Below, piece by piece: positions 22,600 to 34,362 of a stretch of 64,000 nucleotides of DNA. The stretch is from Blasia pusilla (lineage: Eukaryota > Marchantiophyta > Marchantiopsida > Blasiales). The stretch spans positions 15,996,001 through 16,060,000 of the forward strand of contig CM114275.1 in NCBI GenBank assembly GCA_050084515.1, written 5' to 3'. A program made the position numbers and the translations under genes. How positions within the stretch are numbered: position 1 is the first letter of the stretch; every line of letters begins with the position of its first letter. The notes beneath the pieces were generated by a model, which saw only the letters and a program-made list of their open reading frames with translations, was not told the origin of the DNA and did no database searches.

Positions 22600-25060
22600 G
22601 CCAAAATACCCACCATCATAGAAGTCCAGAGTTAAGGTTTAAAGTCTTCAAACGGCATGTGTTCTCAAGATCACAACTACTACAAGCAAATTAGGTGAAT
22701 ACTAGCTCCCGTCCCAATTTAAGAACGGTCAGAAGTTGAACAGTCTCCGGAGTAGAATCATGCACTAAGACCATAGCCCTTGTACTTCGATTGATCCACT
22801 GAAAACCGCATAGTCTTCATTGCTGCTAGTCTTCGAGTCAAATTAAACGCCAACAGAGGTCCACAAATACTCTTGAAGCATGATTTATAGGTTCAACAAC
22901 CAATCCGTGATCGACGACGCATGTAGTTCGGACTGTGGTGCGAGATTATCATTCACCCACCTTAAGAGATCCTGAATTGGTAGTTTCAAACTCCAGATCT
23001 AGTAGGGGTTTAACATTCGTATCACAATCATCGGATGGCAGCCACAGCTGTTGCCGTGGGTGGAAACGGCCAGGCACAAGCGCTTGACGCTGGTCATTCA
23101 CGACAATTAAAACGTCGCCGTGCCTGGGATAGGGTGACAAATTATACTATTCAACGGTTGCTAACAAAACTCAAGTCCTTTGTCCGTTGGACGTCTGACA
23201 TCAGACTCTACGGCACTATTTTCCATCTCCGTTCTTAATACCTACGGCCGAGTTTTGAGCGGCCCTATTGACCAAATGCAACTCTGCCACATCTCTTGTG
23301 CCCTGCAAAAGATCCTTTCTTGCAAACGGACTTGCCAGAGTTGCGCCTTGTGAGGAATCACATTAGATTCTAGCAATTCAGATAAAACATCTAGACGCAT
23401 GGTCTGATGCTTTTTGCGACTCTGATAAACATTGTTGGTAGAACAAATGGGGGGTTTTGGACCGACAACCACTGATGCAGAAGTGGATGCATGGAACGAC
23501 CATCAGTCACCAACAATGACTCACACGGATTAGAACCATGCCAAATCGTAGGTTTGTCTTCAAACACGGTCCTCATGAAATAGTTGTTAACTCCTGAGAA
23601 CTCATGTACAAAGAAGTGACACATTTCCAGACTCCCCCTAAGATCATGCAGCTTTAAGTTCTTATTCATATGTCTTAGTGACCCTACCACCTCGTCCCTG
23701 GTATGTTCAACAAAGACACACAAATTGGATCAAACCTAGTGCCACAAATGGCTCCCTGAAGGCGTAACTACCTTCAGATCTCCTAACCAGGCTACCATAT
23801 TCAAGCTCGTATTTGTCACTCGTGAATCAAAAGTCAGAGTGCAGCGATCAGCCTCAGCCAATTCCTATTGGAAAGCTGTCCGTAGTACTAAATAATATCA
23901 ATATATTAAGGAAAGATGAATTGATAGCGCTAGAACATTTCTTGTCCAACGACGATCTCCACCAGATTGTGCAGAATCTTCCCTCTAACATGATCTTCGT
24001 GGAGCTCTACAGACAACCGGGCACGTTGACTCGGTCGAAAACCATGCACGCACTGATCCCACATACGTACGCAGTACCAGAAAACCTAATGCCAATCAGA
24101 AAGAAGCAATCTAATTCTCGCCAGCACTCGCGGTTGCTTAGATTCAAAAAAATTAGGTTTCCATCCATTTCTATGTGAGTCAGAAGAGGATACAACTCTG
24201 TCACTTGCACCATTTTGTTTCCCACAGCAAGCTCCCAAAATCCTCCCCTGGTCAGAACTTGCCACGCATTGCACAAATCCTCCCTGAATTGACTCAAATC
24301 CTACGATCCTATACCACCACCGCCACTGATACTCGTCTCTCCCAAACTCTCCCCCTCTTCGTGCCGTCAACTCCAACTTTGCGACAAGAATTTGACGATC
24401 CAAACGTCGTTCCACCAATTACCAAACGTTCATAAATCCAGACACAGACGATGAGCGGTCAGCAGAACCAGCGTTGCAATAAACAAAAGCACCGTCCGAA
24501 TCTCTTGTTGGCCAAAACGGACTGCAGGGCGTCGATTTCTGACCACCGGAAGGTTCTAACGTTCACGACGCAAGGATCCCGCTCCTTCATTCCTCTCCGC
24601 TTCCTCTGCTTCCTCACTTCTTGGGATTTCCTCATGGAACATGCTCTCACTCCACTGCGCACAACACTCCATTCCACACCCCACGCATCGCCGTCAAGGA
24701 GAAGCACCTGGAGTCCAGACTCCAGACAGGCGGAGGAATGGCACAGGTATCCGACCATCCGAGCCTAGCGAGCAGTTAGCCTCGGCAGACCGGGGCTACG
24801 TTCGGGGGCATTCGGTCAATCCGTGGCAGTTACGGCCCTCTGTAACCGGGAACGGTGGGACGGGAGGGGTCCCTAGTATCCTACGTCTGGGATACAAGAG
24901 GGGATTCGGAGTCACTCCGGAGGCTGCCCGCCATCCTTTTTGGCAGCTTCCAGAAGTTTTCTATGGGGCTAACGGATTCTAGGTGATGCCGAGAATATGT
25001 GGGCGGCGGCTGTGCAGGGTCGGTCTGCGGGCCCCACTTTCTCCTTTTCATCCCAGGGAA
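22600..25060. other. Region upstream of the PITP gene, partly GC-rich
   Basis: Likely contains the missing first exon and promoter of the PITP gene. Reading frames of 100-120 codons exist on both strands (for example 23391-23723 minus and 23813-24178 plus), but none shows a domain or splice context I can support. The stretch 24420-25060 is GC-richer, like a promoter-proximal region. Confidence 0.4.
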
Positions 25061-25846
25061 AAAAGTCCGTCCAAATTAATAATAGAGAATTTTAAATGAC
25101 AACGCAAACGAGTGAACCACTTTTCGACATAGCTTAATAAATAAATCTTCAAGAGGTACATATGTTTTTCGTTAGGGGAGGTCCCTTCCGTCTTTCGGGG
25201 CCGGTTTTGCTCCGATGAGTTTCTTCCATTCAAGTTTCTATTTATATTCATTTCTTTTTTTTCTCCGTGAGCAAATATATGATTTTGAATATTATTTTTA
25301 TAAGGTTAATTATTTTGCAAAAAAATATTCCATCACCTTTGAAAATATATCTTATATAAAAAAATGAATAAAAAAATGAAACCATATTTCAAAAAAGGAA
25401 GTGCATAATTACTAAGTACTCCTATCTCGACCATATCACCATACATGGTAATCGTCATAATCTTTGGATATGCAAACCATTTGAGAAACACAACTTTTTC
25501 ACACTTAGAAAAGACAAATATACCATTCTTTATGTAATTGAATTAAATGAGGATTTTTTTTTGGGTACCGTACATAACTTTATCAATTGGAGAAACCAAA
25601 AGAAAAGAAAAAAAGTGGCAACATTTTTCTTAGGATTAAAAATCAATGCCACAAACTTCAATATCATATCCAAAATCCCATCCAGCCTTCTTTTCTTGTC
25701 TATTGTCAAAATTTGGCATCATACTTTATCCAATATCTAAAAATAGCCACTTGGGTTTAAAATGGAAATATATATTAGGAACCAAACCTAGGTGTTTATT
25801 TAGGAGTAAGAAGCAATTACGCTAGTAGTAAGTTAATAATTTACTA
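25061..25846. other. AT-rich DNA ending in a palindrome
   Basis: No gene seen. Around 25815-25855 the sequence forms an inverted repeat, attacgctagtagta..tactactagcgtaat, whose right half is the 3' end of the adjacent minus-strand Helitron. The left half could be the end of a second, oppositely oriented element. Confidence 0.4.
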
Positions 25847-26046
25847 CTAGCGTAATGCTCGTGCTATGCACATGTGAAAATCATCCGTGGGAAAGTTTGA
25901 TTAAACTTGTTAAATTTAGTTAAACTCTTCTATTATGTAATTTAATTCTTGTGTTTCACAAGTCATGATTGGAGGAGGCCAAACTGCACACGTGTCAACA
26001 CATGAGGAAGGAGTCTTCAAACCCCATCCTCTTTTAACAATATAGA
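25847..26046 (-). mobile_element. Short non-autonomous Helitron
   Basis: Read on the minus strand it starts A|TCTATATTGTTAAAAGAGG at 26046 and ends with stem GTGC-ATA-GCAC, then GAGCATTACG-CTAG|T at 25847. It is 200 bp, with the A/T host flanks expected for Helitron insertion. The 5' end resembles that of 15654-15877 and 37430-37580. Confidence 0.65.
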
Positions 26047-26281
26047 TAAGATGTTAAGGGTTTATGATCATGGAAGGCACCTTTAAAAGAGGAACATTTC
26101 TTGGTTGTATTTCACAAGAGTAGAGAAATATATGTGTGTGAGAGGGGATGAGAAGGTAAGGTCCACCTCTAAATGATAAAATGTTTCAAGATCACATTTA
26201 ATCTATGTATGTCTATTGCATGGGTGTTGTCACTAGTACCTTCTTATGGCAGATGCAACTAGTAGAGATCCTAATTTGGGT

Positions 26282-26797
26282 TGTCACGTCTTTTAGAATA
26301 GATCGGTGAGATCTAGTACAGTGTCTTTGTGAGTAGTGGAGGACAGACTTAGTAGGTCGAGGATGATCTGCTGAGGCCCGGGAAACCTGAGAGAGCATGT
26401 TTCCCCCTCGTTTCGGCTCATTTGGAGTCATATTGAAGAACTTACTATTTTAGGTAAGTATCCTTTTGAGTATATGATCAACTTTCTATTTTTGGTAAGT
26501 TTCCTTTGACCTCCTACATCAGGTCAAGAGCCAAGGAGGTGACTTGGGAGCATAGGTTACCATGGAGAGACCTAGGGAGAGGGGAGGGGTATACCTCAAG
26601 GAGAGAGAGCTTGAGAGTTCACTCTCTCTTTGTTGAACCTCTTGGCATGAGGCGGCGGAGCTATGGTCTTGCTTGCCTTGTGTGTGTAACCCAAGCCTCT
26701 CATTAGGAGAGTGGGTTTGGTTTGACATTGAGAGAGACATGTGAGAGTGCACACATATGAGAACTATGGTGTTGTGACAGAGATTGGATCATATTTT
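26282..26797 (+). repeat. F1 copy 2 segment alpha1 (left terminus)
   Basis: Matches alpha2 at 36178-36696 almost throughout. It contains CTATTTTAGGTAAGT (donor-like) near 26445-26458 and a TATA-like gagTATATGATC just downstream. It is followed by leader, not by beta. Confidence 0.92.
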
Positions 26798-28363
26798 ACA
26801 GAGAGAGAATGAGTGAGTGAGTGAGAGAGCTTCATGGGGGAACTCGCTGGTCACTCGCTGGTTTTGCAGGTTGGGGATCTTATTCCCCGTTTAGTAGTTC
26901 ATGGGAGTGCTCACTGGAGCAAGAGCTGCTTACTTCTGATGTTTCCTTTGCCGTTTTTTCGTGTGGAAGAGTGGTGCGCGGAAGCGTTGCCCAATTTTTG
27001 ATAGGGATTGAGTATGGGGGCAGGTTGCCCCATACTGGTGCTTTCGGGAGCATCATGTAGCTTAATGATTTGTGTTCTCATATGTTTTACATTTTCGTTG
27101 GGAGAAATCAGCGTGGAAGCGTTGCCGAATTATATGTGAGAGAAAGAGACATTTGGCTTTATGACAATCCCTGCCAATTTTTACTGGAATGTTCGATTCC
27201 AAATATTTTTTAATGCTCTCGTAGATCGTAAAGTTGTGTATGCTATGCAACAAACGGTGCGCAATTTGGAGGTGCGAGCAAAACGTTATGGTCAATCTAG
27301 CAAAACTGCCATTGCTAGGAAATTTTTAAGGTTCAATTGTTCAAACCCTAAACCAGCCGCCGTGTCGGCGGCGGCCGTCGCCGTCATAGTCACCATCAAC
27401 GATCCTCTATCCATGCTCAACCGTCATCATCAATGGTCAATCGTCACCATCAACGGTCCACCGTCCATCGTTGCCGTCGCCTAGCGCTGCTTAGAGCCAC
27501 ATTCGGCCGTTGTCCACCCTTGGTTGCCATTGCCGCCATTACGGAGTGGAGGGTCTTCCACCACTACTGTTGATTCTCTGACTTGCACCGCCATCACGTA
27601 CTTTGGTTTGGCCGCCACCCTCATCGTTGTTTTATCATCAACTATTGATGGCAGGTGACCTCAGGTTATGGTATTTGAGTTTTCATTTCACGTTGCTATG
27701 TTGGGATTGGTAGCCGCTCGATGATGATCGAGTACCGTGCCGTGACGCCCGTAGCCGCAACGCACTGCCAATTACCGTGCCGTGCCGCATGTGGCCCCAC
27801 CGCACCGTCTCGATCACGGAGCCGCTCCTTCACTAAGGTGCAGAGCATGTGAATTGCTGATTGAAGAGGGTATGTCACCGAGTGTCGTGTCGTTTGTAGT
27901 CGTTTCGTACCACTAGTGCCGCACTGACTGCTGGAACTGCACCGCACATCAAGGAGGTTTGAGCAGCGTCAGTATGAGAGGAGTACGACTTGCTGATTGG
28001 AGGAGTTGTCTTCACGACCGAGTTGGGGTCGAGATTTACAGTTGTCGAGGAGCGATATCGATATTATTGTCAGGTTACCCATTTTGGTGACTTACTCTGC
28101 ACGTGTGAGGGATTTTTGGATATTGGAAAGTTATTTGGGATATTGGGTTTCATGTTGATGCTAGTAGCATCAATGTCCAGAGTTGAGGATGGTTTGTCGA
28201 TGAGACGATAGATCGATTGATTAGCCGCACCACGCTACTTGTTGCCGCATAAAACACGTCTCAGTGAGAGAGTGTAGATTGAGTGCCGCGTGTATAGTTT
28301 GAGTGATTGAGGGATTACTCATGAGATTGAGAGTGATTGTGTGAGAGGGGCACAAGGGCCATC
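26798..28363 (+). other. Leader of F1 copy 2
   Basis: About 1.57 kb of untranslated leader. It starts acagagagagaatgagtgagtg and shows no match to the usual initiator-Met tRNA primer-binding site of Ty3/gypsy elements. It holds a short tandem array built on GTCAACGGTC/CCGTCACCATC (about 27375-27475) and intron-acceptor-like sites (for example TTTTGCAG|G near 26870). The same leader is seen, modified, at 2900-3297 and about 62030-63483. Confidence 0.7.
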
Positions 28364-29660
28364 ATGGCGTCCTTTCAGGATTTTGAGAGGCGAGGTAGTG
28401 GACCTAAGAGTAGCTCTGGAGGGTTTACCCGGAGTGGTGCGAGGTTTCGAGGGTCTCCACGTGAGAGACCACCTTGATCTCCTTCTGTGTTGTCTTCAAA
28501 CGAGAGTGAGCATGTAGAGGAGTGTGTTAGTGATCCACCGTACACATTGAGTGGTTCTACTAGTTGGGCGTACGAGATGGACGACCGCGGTAGAGGACCG
28601 CGTAGATTTTCGGGTGTTGTAGGCACTATAGAGCTACACGACTTCATTGTGGAGTTTAGGAGTTGGTATGACTCACAACGGACTAAGAACTCTAGAGAGT
28701 TCAACCCGTTTACAACATGGAATGGTATGTTCCAACATTTAGAGGGAGGGCCCATGGACGATTACCATGAGTTCTCCCACATATATGCCCAGGAGATTAA
28801 GGCATGGCGACTCTACTATGACCCACACTATGTGTCATGGACGGAGCCATTCCCAGATGAGGAGGAGGAGTCAGGAGAGGCTACTTCCTCTTCCACTAGT
28901 GATGTTTTAGGAGGGGTCATTTGCACTGGAATAGTGGCACCATCTAGCCGGGTTTGTCCCAGGTTCAACCGCGTGGTTGAGTTCTTTGCTGAGTTGAGGG
29001 CGAGCTACTAGAGGGTACGGACGGAGAAGTTTCGGAGCATCCACGACTTCCACAGGTGCCCAGGTGAGAGTTTGCGTGAGGCTTACACTCGCTTGCGTCG
29101 GTTGATCAACGTCACTCAAGGGGTGACAGAGGCTCAGGCTATCCAGTCATGGTATACGATGTTGGACCGGACCCTACGGACATGGGTGCCGGAGGGGATG
29201 CTTCTTATGAACACCTCCCCTACTTTGAGATATGTTCTTAGGACCGCCGAGAACATGGCGGTCCTAAAAAGCACGAGGGCGTAGCCACCATGGGTTCTAG
29301 GCGAGAGCAGTCACGATTGTCTGCACCACCTGTGCAGCAACGTGGACTCCGAGATAGGTCAACTGTGGCACCACGATCTCAAGGAGGATACCAAGAGGCC
29401 GTGCCACAAAGACCTGCATCTTCATATGCAGCTCAGCAATAGCCGCCTACTATTACTTGTTGGTCATGTGGTGGAGCCCATGATCAATGCGATTGCACTC
29501 GTCAAGGTCATGGACGTGTGCCTCAACATGGAGGAGAAGATGGTGCTGCACCAAGAGGTTATCAGTGTGACTATTGTCAGAGGTATGGTCATACACGCGC
29601 CAGGTGTTTCAATTTACATCCTGAGTTGCGTTTGGACTGAGGGCCAAAGAGGGCACCAGA
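28364..29660 (+). pseudogene. F1 gag (copy 2)
   Basis: ATG at 28364 (MASFQDFERRG). A TGA follows within the Arg/Pro-rich N-terminus (28473-28475, CGA to TGA type). The capsid-like segment runs from about 28600 (TIELHDFIVEFRSWYDSQ, FQHLEGGPMDDYHEF) to 29011, where CAG has become TAG. The frame then continues to about 29280 (LRRLINVTQG, IQSWYTMLDRTL). A frameshift follows near 29270. The two nucleocapsid knuckles lie in another frame: CWSCGGAHDQ.. at 29458 and CDYCQRYGHTRARC near 29567-29610. It packages element RNA. It is broken here but informative for the family. Confidence 0.82.
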
Positions 29661-29899
29661 GCGAGTAGCCGGTCCGGGTGGGGCTAGAGGTCGTGCACCA
29701 GGTGGTCCCGTTGGGGGACGAGGAGCTGGAGTTTCCCGACATGGTGGTGGAGTTGCCCTTGGAGGAGGTAGAGTCCCACCACCAAGACGCATCGAGGGAG
29801 ACGTCGAGCGTGAGGCTGGGATGGCTGCTCATATACAACAGCTATAGGAGCAGATTGCCGCTATGGCATTGAGGTTACCCGATGCCAGATCCGTGGCAT

Positions 29900-30960
29900 C
29901 GACATGATATAGAGCAGCTAGAGACATGGAGGATCCTGGTTGGATGTGCGGGGTTGCCCAAATGGAGGCCGCCGCAATTGTGACGTGTGGAGCAGCCGCA
30001 GAGTGGGATCCACAACAAGGGGAAGCTAGGAGACAGACTAGGCTTTCTCAGTTTTTCACGTTGTCTAAGGCAATGAGGACCCCATCGATGGGTTCTGATC
30101 AGAGTTCATGGATAGTTGGTGATGTTGTTGGTGTGTAGGCATGGAGGGCGATGGGAGAAGCGAGTGCGATGATACCTATTGCTGATGCTCAGGAGGGGCA
30201 TGTGTCGAGCACATTGTTGGGGGCGGCCACCGTTCTGTACCGCCCTCCTTTATTTTTTGCTTCCGATGTTATGACGTTGGGAGGTGCGCCCCCCGAGGTT
30301 TTTTGGCTGGTCGCTACGCTATGTGAGTGTGGAGTTGGAGTTCTTGCATCACGTTCAGAGGTGATTGTAGAGGAGATGATGGACCTGCCCTTGGAGCGGA
30401 TGCTCGGGCCGTCCACGTCAGATTCATAGCAGGCTGCGACTGCTAGGATCACGGAGATGCCCGCTAGACCCACGATAGAGCATGCCATGATTTCTCCTGG
30501 TGTTATGTTGTTGGATAACCAAGGAGAGGTCTTCTAGTTGGTGAGTCCCGGAGGTAGAGCTTTTAGTCGTCAGCGCATCTTGTTGGATTCAGGAGCGCAA
30601 GCCCTCATGTTGGGAAAAGCGTCATTCAAATGATTGGGCTTGACGAGAGCGGATGTGGAGCGTTGTCCATTCTGGATATAAACATCCTTGGGTGGAGTGA
30701 GCACCACATAGTATATCACCTGACAGAAGGTTGTGGTGAGGATTCATCCGGGACATCCTACAGATGAGTCTGTGGTGCGAGCCAAGGCGATAGTGACTGA
30801 TGCAGAGTCCTACGACGTCTTGGTTGGTGGAGCAATGTTATACCCGATGGTTTTTTCCCTCGATGACTAGGAGGAGTCATTGTCCTACAAACCAGGATGG
30901 CAGTCAGGTGATGGGCGCCTTAGCTCATTACCCATTCTATTCACAAGTGCAGTGATCGAG
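29900..30960 (+). pseudogene. F1 linker and aspartic protease (copy 2)
   Basis: Same frame as the nucleocapsid knuckles. A Gly/Pro-rich linker leads to a retropepsin-like fold with an intact active-site motif LDSGAQALMLGK near 30580-30615, then YDVLVGGAMLYP near 30815-30845. In-frame stops (about 30426, 30535, 30631 and others) break it. A longer acidic spacer (about 30960-31270, EGHVHVEDTPV..) connects it to the methyltransferase. Confidence 0.8.
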
Positions 30961-31269
30961 AAATGGCCAGGAGAGATGGCGACCTTAGCAACATTTAGTA
31001 GTGCCATCACTTGGCCTAGTGATTTGATTGAGGGACATGTCCATGTAGAGGATACTCCCGTTCTTGACATTTCTATGGAGAGGAGTGTCATGGTAGCCGC
31101 ATCGGTTCGTGGAGGAGAGGTGCCGCTTTGGGGCTCGCCTGAGGAGCTTCAATGCTTAGCCATTGAGCATGTGCAGACCGCATGGAGCAAGATATTTGCA
31201 CTAGAGTGTGACGGGTCAGAACAACCCCAGGTAGGCAGGAGTGCTGCTATGAACCCTTTGGACACCACC

Positions 31270-32500
31270 CTGATTGTGTGGTGCATCCCAGAGAAGGGTA
31301 TTCGGGTGTTGGATCTCTTTCGAAGGATCAGCACTAGGTTAGCTGCTATTTTGTACGCTGGAGTGCGTGTGCAATAGTACGTGTATGTGGAGATTGATGA
31401 TGTTGCAAGGCGCACTTCATTTCACCATGTGGCGTTGTTATGCCTCCATTTTCCCGACTTGTTTTCTGCATCCGCCATTCAGTGTTACCAGAGTTCCCTA
31501 CCGAGGGACATTTCATTGTTGGGGGCGCAGGACTTGGAGCGGGTAGGGACCATAGACTTGGTCATTGCTGGTTGGCCATGTTAGGGCCAATCGAGTGCTG
31601 GACGAGGTAGCGGGTTAGCAGACACTCGGTCCAGGTTGTTTTGGGAGATGATGCGGATATTGCGACATTTATAGCAGCATCAGTCTCGTTCTCCAACATA
31701 CATTTTGGAGAATGTGCCAATTTTGGGCGATTTGAGGTCCCGCATGGTGACGAGTGCACATCAAATGCACGCATGGATCGGCCCGGCAGTGTTGTTAGAT
31801 GCAGCGAGTGTGGGTTCATGAGCACATGGCCCGTATCTTTGGTGGACCAACTTGGTACCATATGAGGAAACATTGTGATTTTGTGCCACTCACTAGCTGA
31901 TCTTGGTAAGACGTATGAACCAAATAAAATGAATAGGAGGAATAAAATGAGAGACTAATGGTGACGAAAAGAGGAACTTCCTCCCCACAAGCAAAGGACA
32001 TAGGACCTTGGCGACGTCGTTGGACCCATGTTACCTACGATCATGGGAGGAATAGACATGAGCATATTATGTGTGTGTTCATGTATAAGTGACCCTCGTC
32101 AAGTAAATTGCGGAGGGCTTATGCGAGAGTGGAGCGTCCCTCCGATTTGTTGGTGGATTCTATATTAGATCCAGGCTATCAATCACAAGCAGTGAGGCAT
32201 GATGATCGACCGCCATTGACTGTGGTCAACAGGATTGGCATGCCACGAACCGCCTTTCCCACATTGGTGAGTTTTCCCGCTTCCTATGCATTCAAGGAGG
32301 CCAGAACTGGCTTGGTTTGGGATGACCATGTACATAGGTTGGTGGAGCCCAACGCCGATGAGCGAGAGCGAGCGATGGGATTCCCCACAGGAGTGACGAC
32401 AGTATTGTCACTATCGGAGGCATCACGATGTCATGTCTTGGGTCAGGCAATGGACCTGAACTGTTTGACATGGATTTTCAGCTTAGGAGTAGCTGAACAG
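31270..32500 (+). pseudogene. F1 retrotransposon-encoded cytosine-5 DNA methyltransferase (copy 2)
   Basis: Same domain as in F2. Motif I VLDLFRRIS (about 31307-31335; the second Gly pair has mutated), an acidic motif II YVYVEIDD (31379-31402), motif IV with PC at 31576-31581 (AGWPC, followed by a CAG-to-TAG stop), motif VI ENV at 31708-31716, motif VIII region LWWTNLV (about 31834-31858), then a 235-bp insertion (31876-32110) that shifts the frame. After it come the target-recognition-like region, RERAMGF (32366-32386) and LGQAMDLN (32437-32462). It lies between protease and RT without its own start, so it was a polyprotein domain. Likely activity: methylating cytosine in DNA, perhaps the element's own cDNA (inference). 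Confidence 0.85.
31876..32110 (+). mobile_element. Small insertion within the F1 methyltransferase domain
   Basis: A 235-bp segment with no counterpart in F2 interrupts alignment between the motif VIII and target-recognition parts. It is flanked by ATTG (31872-31875 and 32107-32110), a possible 4-bp target duplication. It has no coding potential and no terminal inverted repeat that I can see. Its length (78 codons plus 1 base) accounts exactly for the frame change seen across it. Confidence 0.55.
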
Positions 32501-32789
32501 CGTCGTTTGAGGATGCAACACATCATAGTTGTTGTGTTGGTGAGCCCTATGCCTACCGAGACGGTTGAGGCAGTGGCTGGGGGCGAGACCCGGGGAGATC
32601 GACACACCAGGGATGATCGAGAGAGACACCCTTGGACTTCTTGGGATGTTTTGCAGGTACGCCAAGAGATGATAGCCACAACATCGAGTGTGGTTCCGGG
32701 TACTACACGTAGAGATGGGAGTTCTATTGTCCGAGACGGGGTTGCACCATAGCAACCACCGACATCCGCGCTCGAGAGTCCTATCGTAG

Positions 32790-33700
32790 TCACGATGGAG
32801 ACTTGGGAGCCAGATATGGGCCCTAAGTTGACAAGAGGAGAGCGGCGTCGGATACACCAGTTCCTTAGGAGTTATAGGAGCTATTTTGCATTTAGTATGC
32901 ATGATTTGGGTACGCTCAAGGGTCCAGGGATCCGCATTGAGTTGTCGAGTGACACGCCGATCTTTTGACGACCCTACAGGTACAATGACATGGAGAGGGC
33001 TCTGAATTAGAGTAGGAGCCAGGACTTGGTTGGAGTAGGATAAGTGGAGATGTCGCATGGAGAGTATGCATCTGCCACTATCATGCCCGCCAAGAAGGAT
33101 GTGCATGGCAACTAGACGGATAGGCAAATGTGTGGAGATTACCGACCTATCAATCGGCAGACAAAGACCGATAGGTGTGCCATGCCCACCCCTGAGGAGA
33201 TCCTTGATGTGATTGGGCATGCAAAGGTCTTCAGTTCATTGGATTTGTGAGCCGCATACGATCAGCTGTCTATCAGATTGGAGGACACGTAGAAGACGGC
33301 ATTTTGGGGCATCGATCCTCACGGGAAGGATTTCTTGTATCAGTGGCGGTTCTTACCATCCAGGTTAAAGAACGCCCCGGCTGAGTTTCAAAGGGTCATG
33401 GATAAGATCTTGGCAGGTCTAGATTTTGCTAGGTGTTATATTGATGACATCGTAGTCTTTAGCACCATGATTGAGGAGCATGAGCGACATCTAGAGGAGG
33501 TATTTCGACGATTGCAGCTACATGGGCTGAAGCTACATCCAAGCAAGTGCAAGTTCTTCTACGACCAGATTGAGTACTTGGATCATATGATATACCATGG
33601 GATCCTTGGTGTGCAACAGACAAAGGTAGAGGCTATTTCACGCATTCCACGCCCTACAGATATGAGTCGAGTTCGTGCATTCATGGGATGGAAAAATTTT
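32790..33700 (+). pseudogene. F1 reverse transcriptase (copy 2)
   Basis: Continues in the methyltransferase frame: METWEPDMG.., MPAKKD, MCGDYRPIN, SSLDL, the LYQWRFLPSRLKNAPAEFQR motif, and the catalytic YIDD at 33437-33448 (CYIDDIVVF), then KCKFF and the thumb. A cluster of stops lies between 32940 and 33295 (TGA, TAG, TAA), all plausible single transitions. A frameshift near 33690 moves the reading into RNase H. Confidence 0.87.
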
Positions 33701-34347
33701 ATCGACTCTACGTCAAGGGTTTCAGTTTGATTGCAAAGCCACTAACCTTGATGACCAACGTGGATCAGGAGTGGCATTGGGGGGATGAGCAAGAGAGAGC
33801 ATTTCATATGCTCAAGGATAAGTTGACGTCCGCGCCCATATTGAGGAGACCTATCATGGGTTGTCCTTTCCAGTTGAATATCGATTGGAGCATGCTGGGG
33901 CTTGGAATCGTGCTCACCCAGCAGGACGATGATGGTAGAGAGTTCGTGGCGGCTTATGCTAGTCGCTTGAACAACGTTGCAGAGGCGAAGTATAGCTCGT
34001 ATGAGGGTGTGTGCTTGGCTGCAGTGTGGGCTGTTGCATATTTTGGATGTTATCTATTCGGCAATCCCTTTACCATCATAACTGATCATCAGCCACTTAA
34101 GTGGTTGATGGAGTCCGACAAGCTTACATGGAAACTTGCAAGGTGGGCTCTTTTGTTGCAAGAGTATGACTTCCAGGTGGTGCATAGACCTGGGACACTC
34201 AACCAGGATGCAGATGGTTTGAGCCTTAACCCATGCTCGAGTCAGCGAGATGCGATTGGAGCTTGTTGGCATGGTGAGAGTGATGAGGAGTTGGTGCCAG
34301 GATGGCATGCATCAGCCTATTTGGGCTTGTTGGCTATGGAGAGCTAG
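33688..34347 (+). pseudogene. F1 RNase H (copy 2)
   Basis: An uninterrupted 219-codon stretch: KGFSLIAKPLTLM, LGLGIVLTQQDDDGREF, YSSYEGVCLAAVWAV with the catalytic Glu, FTIITDHQPLKWLM, and DADGLSLNP. The stop at 34345-34347 falls at the linker to integrase. This is the best preserved RNase H in the window. Confidence 0.87.
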
Positions 34348-34362
34348 ATTGCTGAGACTTCG

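Noticed and set aside
23391-24418. Hypothetical ORFs on both strands upstream of PITP
   Set aside because: 100-120 codons, no motif, no splice support; cannot be distinguished from chance.
27161-27484. A 107-codon ORF in the F1 leader
   Set aside because: Lies in the untranslated leader and is created by the minisatellite; not conserved in copy 4.
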